NCBI GenBank assembly: GCA_002480525.1
Contig: DLCH01000058.1
Location: 30,685 to 94,684 of the forward strand
Direction of reading: 5' to 3'
Length of the DNA: 64,000 nt
DNA from: Gammaproteobacteria bacterium UBA7803
Lineage (GTDB): Bacteria; Pseudomonadota; Gammaproteobacteria; Pseudomonadales; Azotimanducaceae
Of the stretch, positions 37,873-46,719 are shown piece after piece. Both the position numbers and the translations under genes were made by a program. How positions within the stretch are numbered: the stretch's first letter is position 1; each line of letters opens with the position of its first letter. The notes under the pieces were generated by a model that was given only the letters and a program-made list of their open reading frames with translations, did not search any database and was not told the origin of the DNA.

Positions 37873-39000
37873 CTACAGCAGCTCCGTCGCCTCCAGGGTC
37901 AGGCCGAAGCCCTTGACGCCCACGTAGTCCACTTCCCGGCCCGCGATCAGGCGGATCTTGGCGAGCCCCAGATCGCGCAGAATCTGAGCGCCGACGCCGA
38001 TCTCCAGCCACTGGGCCTTGCGGGCGTCCTCCTTGGAACCGCTGGTGAGCTTGTCCAGCGGCACGCCGACGAACCCGGAGCGCAGGTAGATCAGCACGCC
38101 GGCGCCGAGCTTCTCGATACGGTCCAGGGACGCGTCCAGCAGGCTCTCCTGGTGCTCGGACTGGGGCCCGAACAGGTCGTCGAGCAGCTTCTCCCGGTGA
38201 ATCCGCACGGGCACGGAATCCAGCGCGTGGATGTCGCCGAACACCAGCGCGATGTGCTCGGCCTCCTCGAACTTGGTCCGGTAGGCGGTGGCCCGGGCGG
38301 TGCCGATGCGCGTCCGCACGGTGAACTCCATGGTGCGCTCGACGAGCTGCTCGCGCTGCTGGCGGTAGGCGATGAGGTCGGCGATGGAGATGATCTTGAG
38401 CCGATGCTCCCGGGCGAAGTCGATGAGCTGCGGCAGGCGCTGCACGGTGCCGTCGTCGTTGACCAGCTCCGCCAGCAGACCCACCGGCGGACAGCCGGCC
38501 AGCACCGCCAGGTCGATGCCCGCCTCGGTGTGGCCGGAGCGCACCAGCACCCCGCCCTGACGGCCGACCAGGGGAAAGATGTGGCCGGGACGGACGAAGT
38601 CCTCGGGCGCGACGTTGTTGCTGGTCAGCGCCTGGGCGGTCGCCGCCCGCTCCTCGGCGGAGATGCCGGTGGTCAGCCCCTTGGTGTAGTCGATGGACAC
38701 GGTGAAGGCCGTGCTCATGGGCGCGTCGTTGCGGGCCACCATGGGGTCGAGGTGCAGGCGCTTGGCGTGCTCCTCGAGAATCGGCGTGCACAGGATGCCG
38801 CTGGTGTGGCGGATCATGAACGCGACCTTCTCGGCCGTGGCCTTGCTGGCCGCCATGATCAGGTCGCCCTCGTTCTCCCGGTCGTCGTCGTCCACCACCA
38901 CCACCATCTCGCCGGCGGCTACCGCCGCCAGGGCTTCCTCGATGGTGTCGAAGGGGGAGTCGGTCTGAGAGGACGCCCCGCGGGGCTGATCGCTGGTCAT
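37873..39000 (-). CDS. ribB: 3,4-dihydroxy-2-butanone 4-phosphate synthase with degenerate GTP cyclohydrolase II-like domain
   Basis: 375 residues. The N-terminal ~200 residues are a complete RibB for riboflavin synthesis: DDDDRENEGDLIMAA, FVRPGHIFPL and RSGHTEAGIDLAVLAG. The C-terminal half resembles GTP cyclohydrolase II, but the Zn-binding region reads PVRIHREKLLDDLFGPQS, with no Cys where RibA has three. The domain is therefore unlikely to open GTP. Such RibB fusions are known in proteobacteria (often called RibBX). No FMN-riboswitch-like leader is visible in the 90 bases upstream. Confidence 0.9.
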   Translation of the reverse strand: MTSDQPRGASSQTDSPFDTIEEALAAVAAGEMVVVVDDDDRENEGDLIMAASKATAEKVAFMIRHTSGILCTPILEEHAKRLHLDPMVARNDAPMSTAFTVSIDYTKGLTTGISAEERAATAQALTSNNVAPEDFVRPGHIFPLVGRQGGVLVRSGHTEAGIDLAVLAGCPPVGLLAELVNDDGTVQRLPQLIDFAREHRLKIISIADLIAYRQQREQLVERTMEFTVRTRIGTARATAYRTKFEEAEHIALVFGDIHALDSVPVRIHREKLLDDLFGPQSEHQESLLDASLDRIEKLGAGVLIYLRSGFVGVPLDKLTSGSKEDARKAQWLEIGVGAQILRDLGLAKIRLIAGREVDYVGVKGFGLTLEATELL

Positions 39001-39090
39001 GGTTACGCCTGCTGTTCGAGTCGGTGTGAAATCGGGCGCGCAAGATTATCACGCCGGGCAGGCGGGCTGCGAAACGACCGCGCGGGAATC

Positions 39091-39306
39091 TCAGGGACGC
39101 ATGAACATGTAGTCCTCGTCGCCCTGGCTGTTGTCGAGCTGGAACTGCAGCACGGCCTTAAGGTCCTCGGGGCCCTTCAGGTCGCGATAGCGCTCGGTCA
39201 GGGTGGCCAGCATGGCGCGCAGCAGGGTCTCGGGGTCCACGCCCGCGGCCTCGGCCTGGCCGATGGCGGCGTCGATCTGTTCTCTGGCGATGGTATAGGC
39301 GCTCAT
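39091..39306 (-). CDS. hypothetical small helical protein
   Basis: 71 residues: a helical start with many Ala (IDAAIGQAEAAGVDPETLLRAML) and a C-terminal end QGDEDYMFMRP. I do not recognise the family. It lies 49 bases downstream of the CaiB-like gene and 90 bases upstream of ribB on the same strand. No cofactor or catalytic residues stand out. Confidence 0.5.
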   Translation of the reverse strand: MSAYTIAREQIDAAIGQAEAAGVDPETLLRAMLATLTERYRDLKGPEDLKAVLQFQLDNSQGDEDYMFMRP

Positions 39307-39355
39307 CGGCGGGTCTCACCTCCGTCTGGGATGTCGGCCGGGCCCGGGCGACGTC

Positions 39356-40546
39356 TCACACGGCGCCGTCTGCCTCCAGCGCCTCCAGCTCCGACTCGCT
39401 CAGCCCGAAAACGCCGCAGTATATGGCCCGGTTGTCGGCGCCGAGATACGGGACTTCCGAAAGCGGCGGCAGCTCCGCGCCGGCGAAGCGCAGCGGCGAG
39501 TGGCACAGCGCCACCCGCCCGAGATCGGGATGCTCGACCCACTCCAGGGTGCCCCGGGCGTGGAGCTGGGGGTCGTTGACCACCTCGTCGAGGGACTGCA
39601 CCGGCGCGCAGATCACGTCGTGGGCCTGGGCGATGCGGAACACCTCGTGCTTGGGCAGCGACGCGGTCCAGCGCTCCACCTCCGCGTCCAGCGCGTCCAT
39701 GTGGCGGGCCCGGGCCGCCATGTCCGCGAATTCGGGCCGGTCGAGCAGCTCCGGCCGCCCCATGGCTGCCACCAGATTGCGCCAGTGGCCTTCGCGGATG
39801 CAGATGATGGCGACGTGGCCGTCGGCCGCCCGGTAGACGTTGTAGGGCGCCGCGGACAGGGCGGCATGCCGGTTGCCGGTGCGCGGCGGCTGGTGCCCGG
39901 CCATGAAGTACGCGCCGAGCGCCGTCGACAGCGCCGGGAACAGGCAGTCCTGCATGGACACGTCGATCATCGCGCCCTCGCCGCTGACGCTGCGCCGGTA
40001 CAGCGCCGCCACGATGGCGCCGAACAGGTGCGCCCCGCCCATGAAGTCCGCGAGGGCCGGCCCCGCCTTGGTGGGCGGACTGTCGGCGTCCCCGGTGATG
40101 CTCATCACCCCGGTCATGGCCTGCAGGGTGATGTCCATGCCGCGGTACGCCCGGTACGGCCCCGTGGTGCCGAAGCCCGTGCTGGCGGCGTAGATCAGCC
40201 CGGGATGCTCGGCCCGCAGCGCGTCGGCGCCGACGCCGTAGCGTGCCAGGGTGCCCGGCGCGAAGTTCTCGAGCACCACGTCGACCTGGCGGACCACGCG
40301 CTTCAGCAGGGCCTGGCCGCCCGGCGTCTTGATGTCGAGGGTGATGCAGGCCTTGCCCGTGTTCAGCAGCGCGAACGGGTAGCTCGCCGCCGTGGCCCGG
40401 GCGCGGCCCCGCAGGGTCTCGCCCTGGGGCGACTCCACCTTGATCACCCGGGCGCCCGCCTGGGCGAGCAGGAAGCCGCAGTAGGGGCCGTTGTAGACCT
40501 GGCCGAAATCGAGGACGGTGACGCCTTCCAGCGGCAGCGCGCTCAT
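39356..40546 (-). CDS. CaiB/BaiF family CoA-transferase
   Basis: 396 residues from the ATG at 40546. Class III CoA-transferases move CoA between acids such as carnitine, formyl/oxalyl or succinyl donors. The family motifs VLDFGQVYNGPYCGFLLAQAGA, RVIKVESPQGE, NFAPGTLARYGV and the catalytic Asp region GPALADFMGGAH are intact. A GAGGGAG site is at the usual distance. It is separated from the upstream asparaginase-like gene by a 265-base leader with a strong intrinsic terminator that ends only 37 bases before its start, so expression may be attenuated. Confidence 0.9.
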   Translation of the reverse strand: MSALPLEGVTVLDFGQVYNGPYCGFLLAQAGARVIKVESPQGETLRGRARATAASYPFALLNTGKACITLDIKTPGGQALLKRVVRQVDVVLENFAPGTLARYGVGADALRAEHPGLIYAASTGFGTTGPYRAYRGMDITLQAMTGVMSITGDADSPPTKAGPALADFMGGAHLFGAIVAALYRRSVSGEGAMIDVSMQDCLFPALSTALGAYFMAGHQPPRTGNRHAALSAAPYNVYRAADGHVAIICIREGHWRNLVAAMGRPELLDRPEFADMAARARHMDALDAEVERWTASLPKHEVFRIAQAHDVICAPVQSLDEVVNDPQLHARGTLEWVEHPDLGRVALCHSPLRFAGAELPPLSEVPYLGADNRAIYCGVFGLSESELEALEADGAV

Positions 40547-40583
40547 GGCCGGGCTCCCTCGGGCCGCGGCTCGAGCGCCGGGC

Positions 40584-40614
40584 AAAAAAAACGGGGCCTG
40601 CGGAACAGGCCCCG
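40584..40614 (-). terminator. strong intrinsic terminator in the CoA-transferase leader
   Basis: A perfect 9-bp stem (cggggcctg / caggccccg, loop of five), followed on the minus strand by eight T residues. It lies 198 bases after the asparaginase-like stop and 37 bases before the CoA-transferase ATG, leaving little room for a separate promoter between them. Confidence 0.8.
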
Positions 40615-40663
40615 ATCGATAGGGAACGGAACCCAATCGGTTCCAAACGATGTGTGGGGTACA

Positions 40664-40675
40664 CAGTACGTACTG
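40664..40675. promoter_or_regulatory. candidate operator palindrome in the leader
   Basis: The perfect 12-base palindrome CAGTACGTACTG is preceded on the plus strand by TGTGTGGGGTACAC, itself partly symmetric. A further GGAACC-caatc-GGTTCC hairpin follows at 40628-40644 in the minus direction. Together they give a regulatory look to the leader; the binding protein is unknown. Confidence 0.4.
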
Positions 40676-40811
40676 ATGCGCCCGCGACGGAAACCGTCGC
40701 ACGCGCCGTGGCGAAAACCCGCCTTGTCGGACAATTCCGGCCGACCCGACCGGGCCGGTCCCGGGGCGTCGTTCATCGCTGGCCTCCCTCCTCGATCCCG
40801 CCGGGGTTCCC

Positions 40812-41360
40812 TCAGTGCCGGACGAACCGGTTCCGCTGTCGGTCCTTGCGCACCCCGTCGCCGGGGAAGATCTGCCCGTTCATGACGATGAACACCCCCG
40901 GCGGCAGCGCCTGGACCGCGGCCACCGCCATCCCGACGTTGAAGAACGCGTCGGTCTGGGCGAAGCGGGCCGGCGCCAGGGCGCCGGTGAGGACGACGGT
41001 CCGCTCCCCGAGCCCGGTCAGGGCCCGGGCGGTCTCGGTCATGGTGTCGGTGCCGTGGGTGACGATCCCCCGCCGCTCGGGGCGGGCGGCGATTCGCTCG
41101 CGGATCATCGCGCGGTCCTCGTCGGTGATGTCGAGGCTGTCCTTGCGCAGCAGCCCGAGCATCTCGAACGGCACGGCGACGTGGGCCTGGCGCAGCAGGT
41201 CACCGACCACCGACTCGCCGACCTCGTAGTTGCTGTTGGCGTCGAAGTAGACCTTGTCGATGGTGCCACCCGTGGTGACCACCAGAATCGGTTCCGGATC
41301 GTAGGCCGCGGCGTCCACCACCGTCGCTCTCCCGTCTCGCGTCGGGCGCATGATAGCCAT
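40812..41360 (-). CDS. single-domain asparaginase-like protein
   Basis: 182 residues. The first catalytic Thr loop is VVTTGGTIDK and the second is IVTHGTDTMTETARAL, so the N-terminal asparaginase domain is complete. The second domain of type I/II asparaginases (total ~330 residues) is absent. Short asparaginase-domain proteins of this size are known, and the frame ends cleanly, so this need not be a pseudogene. Its activity is unproven. It is upstream of the CoA-transferase leader on the same strand. Confidence 0.75.
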   Translation of the reverse strand: MAIMRPTRDGRATVVDAAAYDPEPILVVTTGGTIDKVYFDANSNYEVGESVVGDLLRQAHVAVPFEMLGLLRKDSLDITDEDRAMIRERIAARPERRGIVTHGTDTMTETARALTGLGERTVVLTGALAPARFAQTDAFFNVGMAVAAVQALPPGVFIVMNGQIFPGDGVRKDRQRNRFVRH

Positions 41361-41445
41361 CCCCTGGCGTTGCCCCCAACACCCGCTGGCCGCCGCTCCC
41401 GCTATTGGTTATGTTGCCGGACAGTCCGCAAGGGAGGGACGCCCC

Positions 41446-42306
41446 ATGACACGCACCGTCTACCGGAACACCCACCGCTCCATCGCCCTGGCCGTGGCGC
41501 TCGTCATGGCTGCGAGTGCAACTGCGGCTGCCGCCGCGGCGGACGGCACCGTGCCGCTCCGGCCCACCGCCGACGACGAGCTGCCGCCGGCCATCGTCGG
41601 CGAGGGCGGCGCCCTCCTCGGCAGCGACGTCGGCTACTTCGACGCCAACGACGCGACCGTCGGCTACCTGGCCGTCCCCGAGGGTCCCGGCCCCCATCCG
41701 GCGGTGATTCTCATCCACGAATGGAACGGGCTGGTGGACCGGGTCAAGCAGACCGCGGACAGCTTCGCCGCCGAGGGCTACGTCGCCCTGGCCGCCGATC
41801 TCTACAGCGGCCGCACCGGCAGCAACCGCGAGGAGAACATGGCCCTGGTCCGGGAGACCCTCGCCGAGCCCGAGGTGATCATCGCCAACCTCGAAGCGGC
41901 GGTGCGCTACCTGGAGGCCCGGGACGACACCACCGGCAAGGTCGCCGCCATCGGCTGGTGCTACGGCGGCGGCGTCGCGCTGTCCTTCGCGCTGGGCAGC
42001 GACGCCCACGACGGCACGGCCATCTTCTACGGCCGGCTGCTCGACGATCCCGAGCGCATGCAGCACATCCACCACCCGGTGTACGGCACGTTCGTCGAGA
42101 ACGACGCCGGCATTCCCGTGGCGGACGTGCACGCCTTCGTCGACGCGCTGCGGGCCGCCGGCATCGACAACGACGTGCACGTCTACGACCACGTCAATCA
42201 CGGTTTCTGGCTCCACGTCGACCGGGACCCGGCAACCAACGCGGGACCCGCGCTGGACGCCTGGCAGCGGCTGAAGACCTATCTGGACCAGGTGCTCGGC
42301 GACTGA
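41446..42306 (+). CDS. secreted dienelactone hydrolase family protein
   Basis: 286 residues from the ATG at 41446 with AGGGAGGG upstream. A signal peptide (IALAVALVMAASATAAAAA) shows export. The hydrolase triad is Cys in IGWCYGGGVAL, Asp in VENDAGIP and His in HVNHGFWLH, the Cys-Asp-His set of dienelactone hydrolases. EWNGLVDRVKQTADSFAAE is the family's typical early helix. Substrates could be lactones or esters in the periplasm. It abuts an alpha/beta hydrolase gene with no gap. Confidence 0.88.
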   Translation: MTRTVYRNTHRSIALAVALVMAASATAAAAAADGTVPLRPTADDELPPAIVGEGGALLGSDVGYFDANDATVGYLAVPEGPGPHPAVILIHEWNGLVDRVKQTADSFAAEGYVALAADLYSGRTGSNREENMALVRETLAEPEVIIANLEAAVRYLEARDDTTGKVAAIGWCYGGGVALSFALGSDAHDGTAIFYGRLLDDPERMQHIHHPVYGTFVENDAGIPVADVHAFVDALRAAGIDNDVHVYDHVNHGFWLHVDRDPATNAGPALDAWQRLKTYLDQVLGD

Positions 42307-43098
42307 ATGGAACTGCCGTACCGGGTCCATCCGGGCGATGGCCCGCCGCTGCTGCTGGTACACGGCTTCCTCACCGGGCCGGGCCAGTGGCAGGCGAACC
42401 TCGAGGCTCTGCGCCGCCACTGCACGCCGGTGACGGTCACCCTGTGGGGTCACGCCGGCGCCCCCAGCCCCGCTGATGCCGCCGCCTACGATCCCGGCGC
42501 CTACGTCGCCGCCTTCGACGCCATCCGCCGGGCCCTCGGCGCCGAGCGCTGGTTTCTGCTCGGCTACTCCCTCGGCGCCGGGCTGACCCTGCGCTACGCG
42601 TTCGAGCATCCGGACCGGGTGATCGGCCATGCCTTCACCAACTCGACCTCGGCCCTGGCGGATGCGGACGTCCAGCAGCGCTGGATCGCGTCCGCCGCCG
42701 AGTCCGCGGAGAAGGTCCGGACGGGCGGCCACCGGGCCATGGAGCGGATCGCCGTCCACCCCCGCCACGCCCGCAAGCTGCCGCAGCCGATCTACCGGGC
42801 GCTGATGGCGGACGCGGCCCGCCACGACCCCGCCGGCATCGCCGCCACCATGGAGCACACCAACCCCCACACGTCGGTGCGCGCCCGCCTTGCGGAGAAC
42901 CAGCGGCCGGCCCTGCTGGTCTGCGGCACCCGGGAGCGGCGCTTCCGCCCCCACCGGGAATTCCTGCCGGAGCACATGCCCCACCTGCGCGTCGCCGACC
43001 TCGACGCCGGCCACGGCATGAACATGGAGGCGCCGGAGGCCTTCGCGGCGGCGGTGACGGCGTTCCTGACCTCGTGCGCCACATCGTCGACGAGCTGA
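42307..43098 (+). CDS. alpha/beta hydrolase (MenH-like)
   Basis: 263 residues starting directly after the previous stop. The oxyanion loop LVHGFLTGPGQW, the Ser nucleophile GYSLGAGLTLRYA, an acid after VCGTRERR and the His in DAGHGMNMEAPEAF make the usual triad. The size and loops resemble MenH-like C-C hydrolases or esterases; the substrate is unknown. The C-terminal 25 bases overlap the PlsC-like gene. Confidence 0.85.
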   Translation: MELPYRVHPGDGPPLLLVHGFLTGPGQWQANLEALRRHCTPVTVTLWGHAGAPSPADAAAYDPGAYVAAFDAIRRALGAERWFLLGYSLGAGLTLRYAFEHPDRVIGHAFTNSTSALADADVQQRWIASAAESAEKVRTGGHRAMERIAVHPRHARKLPQPIYRALMADAARHDPAGIAATMEHTNPHTSVRARLAENQRPALLVCGTRERRFRPHREFLPEHMPHLRVADLDAGHGMNMEAPEAFAAAVTAFLTSCATSSTS

Positions 43099-43919
43099 TC
43101 GAGGAGCGGGCCGAGGGGCTGCGCCGCCACCCCTGGCTGTGGCGCAGCCTGAAGCCGGCGATCTACCCGCTGCTGGGCTACCGGCACGCCATCCGCATGG
43201 CGGATCAGATCGCGCCGCTGCCGGGACTCGAGACCCTGCAGCACCTCAGCCGGACCCTGGACCTGCGCCTCGAGGTCAGCGGGCTCGAGCGGATTCCCGC
43301 CAGCGGCCTCGCCGTGGTCACCCCCAACCACCCCTCGGGCATCGCCGACGGCATCGCCGTGTTCGACGCGCTGCGCCGGGTCCGCGAGGACATCAGCTTC
43401 TTCGCCAACCGGGACGCGATCCGGGTCTCGCCGGGACTGGCGGACGTGATCGTGCCGGTGGAGTGGATGGAGACCCGGCGCAGCCACGGCCGCAACCGCG
43501 AGACGGTGCGCCACATGATCGAAGCCTTCCGCCAGCAGCGCCTGATCGTGATCTTTCCGTCCGGCCGGCTGGCCCGGCCGACGCTGGGCGGCCTGGTGGA
43601 ACGGGACTGGCTGCCGTCGGCGCTGAACCTGGCGGTGAAATACCGGGCGCCGGTCACGCCCATGCACATCGAGGGGCGTAACTCCTGGCTGTACTACCTG
43701 TTCTACGCCATCCACCACGAGCTGCGGGACATGACCCTGTTCCGGGAACTGCTGAACAAGCGCGGGCGGACCTACCGGATCCGCATCGGCGCGCCCTTCG
43801 AGCCGACGGGGGACCCCAGGGATCTGACGCCGGCGCTGCGGCGCTTCGTGATGGAGGAGCTGCCGAGGGGCGCGACCCGCTTCCGGCCGCCCGCGGTCAG
43901 GCCGGCAGAAACGGCGTGA
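43074..43919 (+). CDS. PlsC-like 1-acyl-sn-glycerol-3-phosphate acyltransferase family protein
   Basis: 281 residues from a GTG overlapping the hydrolase gene. The acyltransferase block is NHPSGIADGIAVFD, a variant of the H-x4-D motif with one extra residue, and motif III reads VIFPSGRLARP. The protein has no long membrane segment and may act at the membrane surface, adding acyl chains to a lysophosphatidate or related lipid acceptor. It is convergent with, and overlaps by 23 bases, the sucrase/ferredoxin-like gene. Confidence 0.82.
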   Translation: MRHIVDELIEERAEGLRRHPWLWRSLKPAIYPLLGYRHAIRMADQIAPLPGLETLQHLSRTLDLRLEVSGLERIPASGLAVVTPNHPSGIADGIAVFDALRRVREDISFFANRDAIRVSPGLADVIVPVEWMETRRSHGRNRETVRHMIEAFRQQRLIVIFPSGRLARPTLGGLVERDWLPSALNLAVKYRAPVTPMHIEGRNSWLYYLFYAIHHELRDMTLFRELLNKRGRTYRIRIGAPFEPTGDPRDLTPALRRFVMEELPRGATRFRPPAVRPAETA

Positions 43920-44748
43920 CCGGCTTCGGCCCTTCGTCCGCGCAGCTCTTCAGCACGGCGCGGGGTTCCGGGGATCGGCGCACCCGGCGGGTCACCGGCC
44001 CCGCCGGCGAGTCGAAGGTGACCTCCCAGACGCCGTCCGGCAGCTCCACCGCCCGGGGCGACGACAGGTCCGAACGCCGGGTGACGGCCTCCGCCGCCTG
44101 CGCCTCGGGCGGCAGCGCGCTGCGGCCCCGCAGCCAGTCGAAGGCCAGCTCGCCGGCTTCCACCCGGGCGACGAAGTCGTCCAGCCCCGCCTCGGTGAGC
44201 CGCCCGTAGAGCGCGCCCTGGGGCAACACCAGCACATTGGGCGCGAACCGGTGGCCGCCGAGATGGGTGACCTGCCAGGCGCGGTCGCCGACCCGCTCGC
44301 GCAGCCCGGCGTAGATGGGCAGCCCGTAGCGGGCGCAGCACACGTCCCGCTGGCCGTTGGTGCAGACGAAGTAGCGGGGCATGTCGACCCGCTGCAGGAT
44401 CACCGGGTCGGCGACCTCGTCCGCCAGCCGGATCCGCTGCAGGAACTCGTAGCCGACGCCGGCGGCGCCGAACAGCCCCGCCGGCGTGGCGACGTAGAGC
44501 TGGGTCTCGTCGCGGTCGAGCTCGGGACGGCGGATGAACTGGGGCCGGGCCTTCAGGCCCGCGCCCTCCAGCGCCGCCAGGTTGTCGTCCAGCCAGGCCC
44601 GGGTCGCAGCGTCCAGGCTGTTGTCCGCCAGCGCCTTCGCCTTCCAGGTCGGCTTGTACTCCAGCAGCACCCAGACGTCGACCGGATCGGCGGTGCCGAT
44701 CATCGGCTCGTCGGTGTTCTCCTCGCAGCAGAAGATTCGTTCGGCCAT
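43897..44748 (-). CDS. sucrase/ferredoxin-like family protein
   Basis: 283 residues. The thioredoxin-like ferredoxin motif FVCTNGQRDVCCARYG followed by HLGGHRFAPNVLVLPQG identifies the sucrase/ferredoxin-like family, whose Cys residues may hold a [2Fe-2S] cluster. An N-terminal FCCEE adds two more Cys. The function is unknown despite the family name. It overlaps the PlsC-like gene tail to tail, and the divergent MmgE gene starts 111 bases away. Confidence 0.82.
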   Translation of the reverse strand: MAERIFCCEENTDEPMIGTADPVDVWVLLEYKPTWKAKALADNSLDAATRAWLDDNLAALEGAGLKARPQFIRRPELDRDETQLYVATPAGLFGAAGVGYEFLQRIRLADEVADPVILQRVDMPRYFVCTNGQRDVCCARYGLPIYAGLRERVGDRAWQVTHLGGHRFAPNVLVLPQGALYGRLTEAGLDDFVARVEAGELAFDWLRGRSALPPEAQAAEAVTRRSDLSSPRAVELPDGVWEVTFDSPAGPVTRRVRRSPEPRAVLKSCADEGPKPVTPFLPA

Positions 44749-44859
44749 GGCCCCGGTTGTACCTCACTGCACCAGCCGCTAGCTTAGCAGCCGTGGCTGC
44801 CGTACACAGGCCGCCCACACGGAAGCACTTCGGCGAGACTCAGGGGAGAAGGAACCGCC

Positions 44860-46221
44860 ATGGGCCCGACGCAGGCGCTCGCGCAGCGCATCACCGAGAC
44901 GCACTTCGACGCCCTGTCCGGCGAGGCGGCCACCGTGGCCAGCCAGGCGCTGCTGGACTTTCTCGGCGTCACCCTGGCCGGCGCCGGCGAGCCGCTGGCG
45001 ACCATGCTGCAGGCCCAGATCGCCGACGAGGGCGGCCACCCCCAGGCGTCCGTGCTCGGCACGGCCCTGTCGGTGAGCGTCCGCCAGGCGGCGCTCGCCA
45101 ACGGCGCCGCCGGCCATGCCCACGACTACGACGACGTCCACGACGCCATGATCGGCCACCCCACGGTGCCGGTAGCGCCGGCGGTGCTGGCCCTGGCCGA
45201 GCATCTCGGCAGCAGCGGCGCGGACGTGATCGCCGCCTACTGCGCCGGCGTCGACACGGAGTGCATCCTCGGGCGCTACGCCGGCCCGGGCCACTACGCC
45301 CGGGGCTGGCATGCCACCGCCACTCTGGGCAGCCTCGGCGCCGCGGCCGCCAGCGCCCGGCTGCTCGGGCTGGACGTCGAACACACCGCCGCGGCGCTGG
45401 GCATCGCCGCCACCCAGGCGGCCGGGCTCAAGAGCCAGTTCGGCACCATGTGCAAGCCGCTCCATGCCGGCCACGCGGCCGCCACCGGCGTCGAGGCGGC
45501 CCAGCTCGCCGCCCGGGGATTCACCAGCCGGCCGGACGTGCTGGAAGCGCACCAGGGCTTCATGTCGACCCTGTCCGACGCGGCCTCCCTGGACCGGTTC
45601 TTCTCGGCCCTGGCCACCCGGGAGTTCGTCCCCGACATCTGCTTCAAGTACCACGCCGCCTGCTACCTGACCCATTCCGCCATCGAGGCGGCCCTGCAGC
45701 TCAAGCGCCTGGAGAAGCTGAAGCCCAGGCAGGTGGAGGCGGTGGACGTCTGGGTCAACGCCGGCCACTTCGACGTCTGCAACATCGCCGCGCCGGTCAC
45801 GGGCCTGGAAGCCAAGTTCAGCCTGCGCTTCACCGTCGCCATGGCGCTGGCCGGCGAGGACACCGCGAGCATCGAGCTGTTCACCGATGCCCTGACCCGG
45901 CGCCGCGACCTGGTGGCGCTGCGGGACCGGGTCACGGTCCACGCCCACGAGCGCGCCCGCCCGGAGACCCGGGTGCGCATCCGCACCGCCGACGGCCGGT
46001 CCCTGGAGACGGAAGCCAACGTGGCCATTCCCGCCACCGATCTCGACACCCAGTGGCAGCGGCTGGCCGAGAAGTTCCACACCCTGGCCGATCCGCTGAT
46101 CGGCGGCGACGCCGCCGACACGGTGGAGGACGGCTGCCGCCGCCTGCCGGACATGGACGGGGTGGCCGCCCTCGCCGCGGCCCTGCGCCCGGCCGCCCTC
46201 GGGCAGCGACGGAGCGCATGA
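44860..46221 (+). CDS. MmgE/PrpD family protein
   Basis: 453 residues. LLDFLGVTLAGAGEPL, the helical GHAHDYDDVHDAMIGHPTVPVAP segment and KYHAACYLTHSAIEAAL are family hallmarks. The family includes 2-methylcitrate dehydratase and cis-aconitate decarboxylase. It heads a plus-strand run with two MaoC proteins, a CitE-like lyase and an acyl-CoA dehydrogenase. A role in breaking down a C5/C6 branched acid is plausible (inference); the family alone does not tell which. Confidence 0.88.
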   Translation: MGPTQALAQRITETHFDALSGEAATVASQALLDFLGVTLAGAGEPLATMLQAQIADEGGHPQASVLGTALSVSVRQAALANGAAGHAHDYDDVHDAMIGHPTVPVAPAVLALAEHLGSSGADVIAAYCAGVDTECILGRYAGPGHYARGWHATATLGSLGAAAASARLLGLDVEHTAAALGIAATQAAGLKSQFGTMCKPLHAGHAAATGVEAAQLAARGFTSRPDVLEAHQGFMSTLSDAASLDRFFSALATREFVPDICFKYHAACYLTHSAIEAALQLKRLEKLKPRQVEAVDVWVNAGHFDVCNIAAPVTGLEAKFSLRFTVAMALAGEDTASIELFTDALTRRRDLVALRDRVTVHAHERARPETRVRIRTADGRSLETEANVAIPATDLDTQWQRLAEKFHTLADPLIGGDAADTVEDGCRRLPDMDGVAALAAALRPAALGQRRSA

Positions 46222-46222
46222 C

Positions 46223-46717
46223 GTGAGCGAGGAGACCGACTTCCGCAGCCGTGCCGTCACCCGGCACAAGGGCAACCGCTACGAAGACATGACCGAGGGC
46301 CGGGTGTTCGAGCACCACTGGGGCCGGACCATCACCGCGGGCGACAACGCCGCCTTCACCAGCCAGACCCTGTCGTTCTGTCCGCTCTACTTCAACGAGC
46401 CCTACGCCCGCGCCATGGGCCATCCCGCGACCGTGGTGAACCCGCTGCTGGTGTTCAACACCGTGTTCGGCCTGTCCGTGGAGGATCTGTCCGAGGGCGG
46501 CGGGCCGTTTCTCGGGGTGGACGGCTGCGCCTTCCTGGCGCCGGTCCACGTGGGCGACACGCTGACCGCCCGCAGCACCGTGAAGATCGCCCGGGAATCC
46601 AAGGGCCAGCCGGGCTTCGGCATCGTCACCTGGCACACCGAGGGCTTCAATCAGCACGGCGAGCGGGTGATCGAGTTCCACCGCACCAACCTCGTCCGGC
46701 GGCGGACGCGGAGCTGA
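46223..46717 (+). CDS. MaoC family hydratase, possibly non-catalytic subunit
   Basis: 164 residues from a GTG one base after the MmgE stop. The hotdog fold is visible, but where MaoC enzymes have N-P-x-H-x-D, this one reads LSFCPLYFNEPYA, with no His. The rest (VVNPLLVFNTVFGLSVEDL, FLAPVHVGDTLTARSTV) is conserved. The next gene encodes a second MaoC protein that keeps the His, so the two may form a heterodimer with one active site (inference). The likely substrate is a mesaconyl- or itaconyl-type CoA. Confidence 0.82.
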   Translation: MSEETDFRSRAVTRHKGNRYEDMTEGRVFEHHWGRTITAGDNAAFTSQTLSFCPLYFNEPYARAMGHPATVVNPLLVFNTVFGLSVEDLSEGGGPFLGVDGCAFLAPVHVGDTLTARSTVKIARESKGQPGFGIVTWHTEGFNQHGERVIEFHRTNLVRRRTRS

Positions 46718-46719
46718 CC

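Larger units (their letters stand above)
40543..40776 (-). other. possible 77-codon leader reading frame before the CoA-transferase gene
   Basis: An ATG at 40776 with a strong GAGGAGGGAGG site opens a frame that crosses the palindrome, the GGAACC hairpin and the terminator and ends in an ATGA overlap with the CoA-transferase start. The product is Pro/Arg/Phe-rich and looks unlike a folded protein. If translated, ribosome passage would break the terminator, a plausible attenuation device. No homology is claimed. Confidence 0.25.

Noticed and set aside
39001..39090. FMN riboswitch upstream of ribB
   Set aside because: Only 90 bases are available and none of the conserved FMN-aptamer blocks is visible.
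40812..41360. Truncated asparaginase pseudogene
   Set aside because: The frame ends cleanly, both catalytic Thr motifs are intact and short single-domain asparaginase-like proteins exist, so a deletion remnant is not needed to explain it.
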